DNA of 5,377 nucleotides, taken from assembly GCF_018336475.1 (NCBI RefSeq), contig NZ_CP048741.1, positions 52,900 to 58,276 of the forward strand. The letters run 5' to 3'. Of the stretch, positions 1-5,346 are shown in pieces. The notes beneath the pieces are model-generated. The model ran no database searches. It saw only the letters and a list, made by a program, of their open reading frames with translations, and was not told the DNA's origin. Origin of the DNA: Romboutsia sp. 13368. GTDB lineage: Bacteria > Bacillota > Clostridia > Peptostreptococcales > Peptostreptococcaceae. Position numbers and translations under genes: made by a program. How positions within the stretch are numbered: the first letter of the stretch is position 1; every line of letters begins with the position of its first letter.

Positions 1-1337
1 AAGTAAGTAAAATGCCGGAAAAAAAGATAGAGAAAAATGAAAATGTAGAAAATAGAGGCTATGTAAAGCCTTATGAAAAGAGAAATACGGATAGAAATAC
101 AGAAAATAGATATCAAAAAAATGATAATAAATCATCGAATACGGAATACGTAAATACAAAAAATAATAAGGGGTATTATACACCTAAGGTTGTAGAAGAA
201 TCTAAAATAGTAGATGAATTTAATACATCAAAAGATGATGAAGTAATGGGAGTTTTAGAAATATTACCAGATGGATTTGGATTTTTAAGAGGTTCAAATT
301 ATTTATCTACTGAGGGAGATGTTTATGTATCTCCATCTCAAATAAGAAGATTTAACATGAAAACTGGGGATAAAGTAAAGGGAATAACTAGACATCCTAA
401 AACAGGTGAAAAATTTAGGGCACTTTTATATGTGCAAAAAATAAATGATGAAAATCCTGAAACAGCAATACAAAGAAGGGCGTTTGAACTATTAACACCT
501 ATTTATCCAGAAGAAAGACTAACATTAGAAAGAAGTCAAAATGATATAGCTACAAGACTTATAGATTTAGTATCTCCAATAGGTAAAGGTCAAAGAGGTT
601 TAATAGTTGCACCACCTAAAGCTGGTAAAACTAGTCTTCTTAAAAATGTAGCTAATAGTATAGCTAAGAATCATCCAGATGTTGAATTAATAGTTCTTCT
701 TATAGACGAAAGACCTGAAGAGGTTACCGATATGAGAGAATCTATAAATGGAGATGTTATATATTCTACATTTGACCAAGTATCAAGCCATCACGTAAAA
801 GTTGCTGAAATGGTTTTAAATAGAGCGCAAAGATTAGTTGAACATGGTAAAGATGTTGTAATACTTTTAGATAGTATAACAAGGCTTGCTAGAGCTTACA
901 ACTTAACAATATCTCCGACTGGTAGAACTTTATCAGGAGGTTTAGATCCAGGGGCTTTACATGGTCCTAAGAAGTTCTTTGGAGCAGCTAGAAATATAAG
1001 ACAAGGAGGTTCTTTAACTATACTTGCAACTGCACTAGTTGAAACAGGATCAAGAATGGATGATGTAATATTTGAAGAATTCAAGGGTACTGGTAATATG
1101 GAATTAAATCTAGACAGAAAGTTAGCTGAAAAGAGAATATTCCCAGCTGTTGATATATATAAATCAGGAACAAGAAGAGAAGATTTATTACTTAGTGAAG
1201 AAGAAAAAACAGCTTTATGGAGATTAAGAAGAGAAATGAGTAATAATTCAGTATTAGAGGTTACTGATAAGGTTATTGAATTACTAAAGAAAACTAAAAA
1301 TAATGATGAATTTATAAAATCAATAAAAGCTCTTTAA
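1..1337 (+). CDS. rho: Transcription termination factor Rho, 5'-truncated by window edge
   Basis: Rho is a hexameric RNA-dependent ATPase/helicase that loads on nascent RNA and terminates transcription. Residues are numbered from the ATG at 12. A low-complexity Asn/Lys/Glu/Tyr-rich stretch (about 1-75) is followed by the cold-shock-like RNA-binding domain (about 77-145; DGFGFLR at 87-93 with F89 and F91, and Y105 in DVYVSPSQ). The RecA-type ATPase core follows: Walker A APPKAGKTS 200-208, catalytic Glu E233 in IDERPEEVT, Walker B VVILLDS ending near D287, Q-loop region LSGGLDPGALHGPK 307-320, and arginine finger R388 in SGTRRE. The ATG at 12 is probably not the true start. It has no Shine-Dalgarno sequence, the frame is open to base 3, and the usual N-terminal Rho domain is missing. 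The rest of the gene should lie to the left. No intrinsic terminator follows the TAA, so transcripts may run on into rpmE. Identity is very secure. Confidence 0.97.
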   Translation, partial: VSKMPEKKIEKNENVENRGYVKPYEKRNTDRNTENRYQKNDNKSSNTEYVNTKNNKGYYTPKVVEESKIVDEFNTSKDDEVMGVLEILPDGFGFLRGSNYLSTEGDVYVSPSQIRRFNMKTGDKVKGITRHPKTGEKFRALLYVQKINDENPETAIQRRAFELLTPIYPEERLTLERSQNDIATRLIDLVSPIGKGQRGLIVAPPKAGKTSLLKNVANSIAKNHPDVELIVLLIDERPEEVTDMRESINGDVIYSTFDQVSSHHVKVAEMVLNRAQRLVEHGKDVVILLDSITRLARAYNLTISPTGRTLSGGLDPGALHGPKKFFGAARNIRQGGSLTILATALVETGSRMDDVIFEEFKGTGNMELNLDRKLAEKRIFPAVDIYKSGTRREDLLLSEEEKTALWRLRREMSNNSVLEVTDKVIELLKKTKNNDEFIKSIKAL

Positions 1338-1353
1338 GTAATGCAAAAACTCC

Positions 1354-1382
1354 TTGAATGCATAAAAAACTTATGCTATAAT
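1354..1382 (+). promoter_or_regulatory. Strong sigma-A promoter of rpmE
   Basis: TTGAAT (-35, 1354-1359), a 17-bp spacer and a perfect TATAAT (-10, 1377-1382), with TGC just before the -10 (extended -10, 1374-1376). The predicted transcript start is about 1388-1389, giving a leader of about 64 nt before the rpmE ATG at 1453. The spacer bases are themselves a perfect inverted repeat, described separately. The site lies just after the rho stop, so rpmE can be expressed independently of rho. Confidence 0.8.
1360..1376 (+). repeat. Perfect inverted repeat filling the rpmE promoter spacer
   Basis: GCATAA (1360-1365), loop AAAAC (1366-1370), TTATGC (1371-1376). The two 6-bp arms are exact reverse complements. 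The whole 17-bp element coincides base for base with the spacer between the -35 and -10 hexamers. It could be an operator or a coincidence. It is not a convincing rho terminator, because no T-run follows it. Confidence 0.7.
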
Positions 1383-1437
1383 GGTGTAGTTGATATTGCA
1401 AAACGAAAAATTAATATATTTAATTTATAGAATAACG

Positions 1438-1447
1438 AAAGAGGTGA
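1438..1447 (+). promoter_or_regulatory. rpmE ribosome binding site, decides the start codon
   Basis: AAAGAGGTGA differs from the ideal anti-16S complement by one base and ends 5 nt before the ATG at 1453. It selects that ATG over the in-frame TTG at 1390, which has no ribosome binding site and would add 21 residues not seen in L31 proteins. Confidence 0.85.
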
Positions 1448-1452
1448 ATAGA

Positions 1453-1653
1453 ATGAAAAAAGATATACAACCAAAATACGAAGCTATAGAAGTACGTTGT
1501 GCTTGTGGAAACACATTCCAAGCTGGTTCTGTTAAGGACGAAATAAAAGTTGAAATATGTTCTGAATGCCATCCTTTCTATACTGGAAAGCAAAAGAATA
1601 TAGAAGCTGGTGGAAGAATAGACAAGTTCAAGAAGAGATTCAAAATGGACTAA
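1453..1653 (+). CDS. rpmE: 50S ribosomal protein L31, zinc-binding (C+) type
   Basis: The 66-residue protein is a component of the large ribosomal subunit; family members contact the small subunit across the inter-subunit bridge. The CxC pair (C16, C18) and CxxC pair (C36, C39) are intact, marking the zinc-containing C+ form rather than the cysteine-free paralogue induced under zinc limitation in some bacteria. The C-terminal half carries the typical HPFYTGKQ segment (40-47) and a basic GGRIDKFKKRF tail (53-63). Length matches the family (about 65-70 residues). The start is set by the strong ribosome binding site at 1438-1447. The gene has its own promoter at 1354-1382 and its own terminator directly downstream, so it looks like a monocistronic unit, though read-through from rho is possible. 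Identification is secure. Confidence 0.97.
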   Translation: MKKDIQPKYEAIEVRCACGNTFQAGSVKDEIKVEICSECHPFYTGKQKNIEAGGRIDKFKKRFKMD

Positions 1654-1660
1654 TATTCAT

Positions 1661-1697
1661 AAGAAGAGGAGTTGGGAAACCAACTCTTCTTTTGTTT
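1661..1697 (+). terminator. Intrinsic terminator of rpmE
   Basis: The 5' arm (1664-1675) pairs with the 3' arm (1680-1691) around a GAAA tetraloop (1676-1679). The stem is about 12 bp with one G-T wobble, and its loop-proximal part is GAGTTGG/CCAACTC. A T-rich tail TTTTGTTT (1690-1697) follows. It starts 7 nt after the rpmE stop and separates rpmE from tdk. Confidence 0.93.
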
Positions 1698-1699
1698 AA

Positions 1700-1728
1700 T
1701 TACTGAACTTATATGTAATAATCATAAT
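1700..1728 (+). promoter_or_regulatory. Possible weak promoter of tdk
   Basis: tdk lies between two strong terminators, so it needs its own promoter or read-through. The best candidate by eye is TTACTG (1700-1705), 17 bp, CATAAT (1723-1728). The -10 is 5/6 to consensus but the -35 is poor, and the region is so AT-rich that alternatives cannot be excluded, for example TGT plus AATAAT at 1714-1722. Confidence 0.25.
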
Positions 1729-1750
1729 AAAAATATGACAATTAATCATA

Positions 1751-1756
1751 GGGGGT
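1751..1756 (+). promoter_or_regulatory. tdk ribosome binding site for a GTG start
   Basis: GGGGGT lies 7 nt before GTG at 1764. This G-run is the only good Shine-Dalgarno match nearby and supports the non-ATG start. It differs from the AGAGGTG form used by rpmE, the DUF1385 gene and prfA. Confidence 0.7.
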
Positions 1757-1763
1757 AATAGGC

Positions 1764-2348
1764 GTGTATAGACCAGTAAATCACGGATATATAGAAACTG
1801 TAATAGGTCCTATGTATAGTGGTAAAAGTGAAGAGCTAATAAGAAGATTAAAAAGAGCTAAAATAGCAAAACAAAATATAGTTGTATTTAAGCCTCAAAT
1901 AGACAATAGATATAGTAAAAAAGATGTTGTTTCTCATAGCGGAGATAGTATAGAAGCTATACCTATAGATAATTCTAATCAAATCTATGATTATATAGAT
2001 GATAAAACTCAAGTAGTTGGTATAGATGAAGTTCAATTTTTTGATGACAATGTAGTTGATGTAGCTATAGATTTAGCAAATCAAGGAATAAGAGTTATTA
2101 CAGCTGGATTAGATATGGACTTTAAGGGAGAACCTTTTGGGCCAACTCCAAGACTTTTAGCAGTATCTGAATTTGTTGACAAAATACAAGCTATATGTTC
2201 AGTTTGTGGTCAACCAGCTACAAGATCTCAAAGATTAATAAATGGACAACCAGCAGGATACAATGACCCTATAATTCAAGTTGGAGCCGTAGAAAGCTAT
2301 GAAGCTAGATGTAGAAAGTGTCATGTAGTACCTCATGAAGATAAATAA
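1764..2348 (+). CDS. tdk: Thymidine kinase (type II, TK1-like)
   Basis: This cytosolic salvage enzyme converts thymidine and ATP to dTMP and ADP. The 194-residue protein matches the family's usual length (about 190-205). The P-loop GPMYSGKS is at 15-22, followed by basic RRLKRAK (27-33). The Walker B/catalytic segment GIDEVQFF is at 86-93, with E89 as the expected catalytic base. The structural zinc site is complete (C145 and C148 in CSVCG; C183 and C186 in CRKCH). The substrate-binding lasso carries the YNDPIIQVGAVESYEARC-like segment at 166-183. The start is a GTG at 1764, placed 7 nt after the ribosome binding site GGGGGT (1751-1756). The resulting N-terminus (MYRPVNHGYIETVIGPMYSGKS) puts the P-loop where the family has it. 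It is flanked by terminators on both sides, so it is probably monocistronic. No missing residues are seen. Confidence 0.97.
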   Translation: MYRPVNHGYIETVIGPMYSGKSEELIRRLKRAKIAKQNIVVFKPQIDNRYSKKDVVSHSGDSIEAIPIDNSNQIYDYIDDKTQVVGIDEVQFFDDNVVDVAIDLANQGIRVITAGLDMDFKGEPFGPTPRLLAVSEFVDKIQAICSVCGQPATRSQRLINGQPAGYNDPIIQVGAVESYEARCRKCHVVPHEDK

Positions 2349-2360
2349 GTTTGTTAATAT

Positions 2361-2395
2361 ATCCTTTTAAAGTTTTACTTTAAAAGGATTTTTTG
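2361..2395 (+). terminator. Intrinsic terminator of tdk
   Basis: ATCCTTTTAAAG (2361-2372), loop TTTTA (2373-2377) and CTTTAAAAGGAT (2378-2389) form a perfect 12-bp stem, followed by an uninterrupted T-run through 2394. It starts 12 nt after the tdk stop codon. The opposite-strand tail has no T-run, so it is directional. Confidence 0.93.
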
Positions 2396-2420
2396 TATTA
2401 TAATAAAGTATATGTATAAA
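2393..2420 (+). promoter_or_regulatory. Candidate promoter of the DUF1385-prmC-prfA unit
   Basis: A promoter is expected because a strong terminator lies immediately upstream. Candidate: TTGTAT (2393-2398), 16 bp, TATAAA (2415-2420), with predicted start near 2427. It is followed after seven bases by TTGATTTT, resembling the motif downstream of the rpmE and prfA promoters. A competing perfect TATAAT lies at 2399-2404, but its -35 would fall inside the terminator stem and is poor. Which one is used cannot be decided by eye. Confidence 0.4.
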
Positions 2421-2435
2421 CTAAATTTTGATTTT

Positions 2436-2443
2436 AAGAGGTG
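2436..2443 (+). promoter_or_regulatory. Ribosome binding site deciding the DUF1385 start
   Basis: AAGAGGTG lies 5 nt before ATG at 2449. It rules out the in-frame TTG at 2428, which would put the ribosome binding site inside the coding sequence and add seven residues (MILRGGE) that are simply the translated Shine-Dalgarno region. Confidence 0.85.
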
Positions 2444-2448
2444 GGGAA

Positions 2449-3348
2449 ATGAGTAATGTATCTGTAGGAGGTCAAGCTGTTATAGAAGGTGTTATGATGC
2501 AATCTAAAGATAAAAGAGCTGTTGCTGTAAGAAAAAGTAATGGAAAGATTGTATTAAAAAAGAATAATATAAAAAGTTGGATAAATGAAAAAAAATTAGA
2601 TAAGATACCTTTTCTAAGAGGTGGGTTTATATTAATAGAAACTATGATAGAAGGAATAAAAAGTTTAAATTTTTCATCTGAATTTTTCACTGAAGATATG
2701 GAAGAAGATGCTTTTGATAGATTTGTAAAAAAGATATTTAAGGATAAAGCTAATGATGCAATGATATGGATATCATTATTATTATCTTTATTGATTTCTG
2801 TAGGAATTTTTATGGTAATACCAACAACTGTAGGAGGTATATTTTCAAAAATAATTGATAATAAGTTAATACTTAATTTAATAGAGGGAATAATTAGAAT
2901 AAGTATCTTATTTGCTTATCTAGTGATAATATCTAAAAATAGTGATATAAAAAGAGTATTTGAATATCATGGTGCAGAGCATAAATCTATACACTGTTAT
3001 GAAAGTGGATTAGAATTAACAGTAGAAAATGCTAGAAAATTTACAACACTTCATCCTAGATGTGGAACAAACTTCTTATTTATAGTAATGGCAACTTCAA
3101 TAATATTATTTTCTTTCTTTGGATGGCCAAATCCATTGATAAGAATTGCTATGAGAATACTATTTATTCCAATAGTTTCTGGAATATCTTATGAAATAAT
3201 AAAATTTCTTGGGAAATATGATAATAAACTTACTAAAATTGTCGCATATCCAGGTATGATGTTACAAAAAATTACTACAAAAGAGCCAGATGATCAACAA
3301 TTAGAAGTTGCATTAACTGCACTAAAAGCTGTAATAAATGAAAAATAG
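2449..3348 (+). CDS. DUF1385 family (YqhQ-like) integral membrane protein
   Basis: The 299-residue protein belongs to the DUF1385 family (B. subtilis YqhQ), whose function is, as far as I know, unestablished. The N-terminal signature GGQAVIEGVMM is at 7-17 and FLRGG at 55-59. About four hydrophobic, probably membrane-spanning segments follow (about 105-131, 142-162, 208-226 and 229-252). Between the second and third lies a polar loop with the family's most striking motif, YHGAEHKSIHCYE (173-185: H174, E177, H178, H182, C183, E185), then TLHPRCGTNF (200-209). Such a His/Glu/Cys cluster would suit metal binding, but that is inference. The C-terminus has YPGMMLQKITTKEPDDQQ (267-284) followed by a predicted helix. 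The start is set by the ribosome binding site at 2436-2443. It stops with TAG 10 nt before prmC, so it is very probably cotranscribed with prmC and prfA. Family assignment is firm; function is not known. Confidence 0.93.
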   Translation: MSNVSVGGQAVIEGVMMQSKDKRAVAVRKSNGKIVLKKNNIKSWINEKKLDKIPFLRGGFILIETMIEGIKSLNFSSEFFTEDMEEDAFDRFVKKIFKDKANDAMIWISLLLSLLISVGIFMVIPTTVGGIFSKIIDNKLILNLIEGIIRISILFAYLVIISKNSDIKRVFEYHGAEHKSIHCYESGLELTVENARKFTTLHPRCGTNFLFIVMATSIILFSFFGWPNPLIRIAMRILFIPIVSGISYEIIKFLGKYDNKLTKIVAYPGMMLQKITTKEPDDQQLEVALTALKAVINEK

Positions 3349-3353
3349 AGGAG
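3346..3353 (+). promoter_or_regulatory. prmC ribosome binding site overlapping the upstream stop codon
   Basis: TAGAGGAG combines the DUF1385 stop codon TAG (3346-3348) with the Shine-Dalgarno sequence AGAGGAG, 5 nt before ATG at 3359. It selects that ATG over the ATG at 3338, which lies inside the DUF1385 gene, has no ribosome binding site of its own and would translate the Shine-Dalgarno region. The arrangement favours translational coupling. Confidence 0.8.
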
Positions 3354-3358
3354 AAGAT

Positions 3359-4213
3359 ATGACAATAAGAGAGATAATCATAAAATACTCTCAAGAGCTA
3401 GAAAAAATAAGTGATACACCGAGATTAGATGTAGAATTATTTTTACAAAAAGCACTTGGAGATGTAGATAGAATTTACATACATTTAAATTTGAATAAAG
3501 AACTTACTAAAGAACAATATAATGAATTTTTAGGGTATATAAATGATAGAATAAATGGAAGACCTGTTGCTTATATTGTAGGAAATAGAGAATTCATGGG
3601 ACTTGACTTTTTCGTTAAGGAAGGTGTACTAATCCCAAGACCGGATACAGAAACTTTAGTTGAAGAGATAATAGAACTTTGTAAAAATAAAAATGAAGAA
3701 ATTAATATAGTTGATATAGGAACTGGTTCAGGTGCTATTACTGTAAGTTTAGCTAAATATATAGAAAATTCAAAAGTAATATCACTTGATATATCTGATA
3801 TACCATTAGAAGTAGGAAAAATAAATGCTGTAAGTAATGGTGTGGATGATAAAATTGAATTTATTAAATCAGATGTATTTAGTGGAATAAAAGATAGAGT
3901 AGATAAATTTGATATAATAGTATCTAATCCTCCGTATATACCAAGAAAGGATATAGAAACTCTTCATACACAAGTAAAAGATTATGAACCATATAATGCT
4001 CTTGAAGGTGGAGAAGATGGACTAGACTTTTATAGACAAATAACAGAGGAATCTGTTGAATATTTAAATCAAGGTGGTATATTGGCATATGAGGTTGGGC
4101 ATGATCAAGCAGAAGATGTGTCTAAAATAATGAAGTATCATGGATATGATAAAATATACACAAAGAAGGATATTCAAGGTATTGATAGAGTTGTTATAGG
4201 TTTTAAACTGTGA
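3359..4213 (+). CDS. prmC: Release factor glutamine N5-methyltransferase PrmC (HemK)
   Basis: PrmC transfers a methyl group from S-adenosylmethionine to the glutamine side chain of the GGQ motif in RF1 and RF2, which raises peptide-release activity. The 284-residue length is typical (about 275-290). A helical N-terminal substrate-binding domain (about 1-75, with GRPVAYI at 67-73) leads into VLIPRPDTE (90-98) and a Rossmann-type methyltransferase domain. SAM motif I is DIGTGSGAI (119-127), the acidic residue at the end of strand beta-2 is D144, and the catalytic NPPYIP is at 190-195, whose Asn-Pro-Pro-Tyr holds the target glutamine. EPYNALEGGEDGLDFYR (210-226) is also characteristic. The start is ATG at 3359. 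It sits 10 nt after the DUF1385 gene and 42 nt before prfA, which encodes one of its substrates. Its last codons and TGA stop also contain the prfA promoter. Secure. Confidence 0.97.
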   Translation: MTIREIIIKYSQELEKISDTPRLDVELFLQKALGDVDRIYIHLNLNKELTKEQYNEFLGYINDRINGRPVAYIVGNREFMGLDFFVKEGVLIPRPDTETLVEEIIELCKNKNEEINIVDIGTGSGAITVSLAKYIENSKVISLDISDIPLEVGKINAVSNGVDDKIEFIKSDVFSGIKDRVDKFDIIVSNPPYIPRKDIETLHTQVKDYEPYNALEGGEDGLDFYRQITEESVEYLNQGGILAYEVGHDQAEDVSKIMKYHGYDKIYTKKDIQGIDRVVIGFKL

Positions 4214-4219
4214 TATAAT
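4191..4219 (+). promoter_or_regulatory. Strong sigma-A promoter of prfA, inside the end of prmC
   Basis: TTGTTA (-35, 4191-4196; 4/6 to consensus), a 17-bp spacer and a perfect TATAAT (-10, 4214-4219). The prmC stop codon TGA (4211-4213) doubles as the TGn extended -10. The predicted start is near 4226, giving a leader of about 30 nt that still contains the full prfA ribosome binding site. It would let prfA be made at higher levels than prmC. Confidence 0.65.
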
Positions 4220-4255
4220 CAAAGAATTGATATTGACTAATAAAGAGGTGAAAAT

Positions 4256-5320
4256 ATGCTAAAGAAGTTAGAAGTATTAGAAGATAAATATAAAGAGCTA
4301 ACAGAAAAAATAAGTGATCCTGAAGTAATAAATGATCAAAAATCATGGCAAAAATATATGAAGGAACATGCTGATTTAGAACCAATAGTAATGAAGTATA
4401 GAGAATATACAAATGTATTACAAAGCATAGCTGATTCAAAAGAAATACTACAAGAAGAATCAGATGAAGAATTAAGAGAATTAGCTAAAATGGAATTATC
4501 AGAAATGGAAGATATGGTAGAACCATTAGAAGCAGAACTTAAGATATTATTATTACCTAAGGACCCTAACGATGAAAAGAACGTTATCGTTGAGATAAGA
4601 GGTGGAGCAGGTGGAGATGAAGCAGCTCTATTTGCTGGGGACTTATTTAGAATGTACTCTAGATATGCTGAGAGAAGAAGATGGAAAATGGAATTATTAA
4701 GTGCAAGTGATACTGGTGTTGGTGGATACAAGGAAGTATCATTCTTAATAAAAGGTAAAGGTGCATATTCAAGACTTAAATATGAATCAGGAGTTCATAG
4801 AGTTCAAAGAATACCTTCTACTGAATCAGGAGGAAGAATCCATACATCAACAGCTACAGTTGCAGTTTTACCAGAAGTTGAAACAGTAGAAGTAAATATA
4901 AATCCAAATGACTTAAGAATAGACGTATTCCGTTCTTCAGGAAATGGTGGGCAAAGTGTTAACACTACTGACTCTGCGGTAAGAATAACTCATATACCAA
5001 CAGGAGAAGTAGTATCTTGTCAAGATGGTAAATCTCAGTTAAAAAATAAAGAACAAGCTCTAAAAATATTAGTAGCTAGATTAAATGATAAAGCTATAGC
5101 TGAACAAAATAAAGATATAGCTGCAGAAAGAAAGAGTCAAGTTGGTACAGGAGATAGATCTGAAAGAATAAGAACTTACAACTTCCCACAAGGTAGAGTA
5201 AGTGACCATAGAATAAACTTAACATTATACAAGTTAGATTCATTCATAGACGGAGATATCGATGAAATGATAGATGCTCTAATTACTGTAGATCAAACTG
5301 AAAAGATGGCATCAATATAA
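4256..5320 (+). CDS. prfA: Peptide chain release factor 1 (RF1)
   Basis: RF1 recognises UAA and UAG stop codons in the ribosomal A site and triggers hydrolysis of peptidyl-tRNA. The 354-residue length is typical (E. coli 360). An N-terminal helical/coiled-coil domain (about 1-100) is followed by the class signature IRGGAGGDEAALFAGDL (114-130). The codon-recognition tripeptide PxT is present as P187-S188-T189 in HRVQRIPSTESGGRIHTS, which distinguishes RF1 from RF2 (SPF). The catalytic GGQ is at 231-233 in SSGNGGQSVNTTDSAVR; Q233 is the residue methylated by PrmC. A basic C-terminal part carries GDRSERIRTYNFPQGRVSDHR (299-319, KSQVG just before). There is no programmed frameshift, as expected for RF1. 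ATG at 4256 follows AAAGAGGTG by 5 nt. It is last in the prmC unit and probably also expressed from its own promoter at 4191-4219; a terminator overlaps its stop codon. Secure. Confidence 0.98.
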   Translation: MLKKLEVLEDKYKELTEKISDPEVINDQKSWQKYMKEHADLEPIVMKYREYTNVLQSIADSKEILQEESDEELRELAKMELSEMEDMVEPLEAELKILLLPKDPNDEKNVIVEIRGGAGGDEAALFAGDLFRMYSRYAERRRWKMELLSASDTGVGGYKEVSFLIKGKGAYSRLKYESGVHRVQRIPSTESGGRIHTSTATVAVLPEVETVEVNINPNDLRIDVFRSSGNGGQSVNTTDSAVRITHIPTGEVVSCQDGKSQLKNKEQALKILVARLNDKAIAEQNKDIAAERKSQVGTGDRSERIRTYNFPQGRVSDHRINLTLYKLDSFIDGDIDEMIDALITVDQTEKMASI

Positions 5321-5346
5321 ATCCCTATTAATTTAGGGATTTTTTT
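5319..5346 (+). terminator. Intrinsic terminator of prfA
   Basis: AAATCCCTA (5319-5327) pairs perfectly with TAGGGATTT (5334-5342) around a 6-nt loop, and seven T residues run from 5340 to 5346. The stem begins within the prfA TAA stop codon (5318-5320), so gene and terminator are fused with no spacing. Confidence 0.92.

Noticed and set aside
12..14. ATG as the true start of rho
   Set aside because: There is no Shine-Dalgarno sequence, the frame stays open to the window edge, and the standard N-terminal Rho domain is missing, so this is probably an internal methionine.
896..1084. Minus-strand 62-residue frame opposite rho
   Set aside because: It is antisense to the conserved ATPase core and shows no independent coding signals; the same applies to the minus-strand frames at 1848-2036, 2472-2690 and 4203-4439.
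1360..1382. rho intrinsic terminator
   Set aside because: The 6-bp hairpin is followed by TATAATGG, not a T-run; the bases fit a promoter better.
1390..1452. Longer rpmE reading frame starting at TTG 1390
   Set aside because: It starts within a base or two of the predicted transcript start with no ribosome binding site, and would add 21 residues foreign to L31.
2428..2448. Longer DUF1385 reading frame starting at TTG 2428
   Set aside because: The extra residues are a translation of the ribosome binding site; ATG 2449 gives the family N-terminus.
3338..3358. prmC start at ATG 3338, overlapping the DUF1385 gene
   Set aside because: A good ribosome binding site precedes ATG 3359 and would be inside the coding region if 3338 were used.
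4336..4731. 131-residue minus-strand open frame opposite prfA
   Set aside because: It is an antisense shadow of a highly conserved gene, with no ribosome binding site, no family resemblance and a Ser/Asn/Ile-rich composition typical of such frames.
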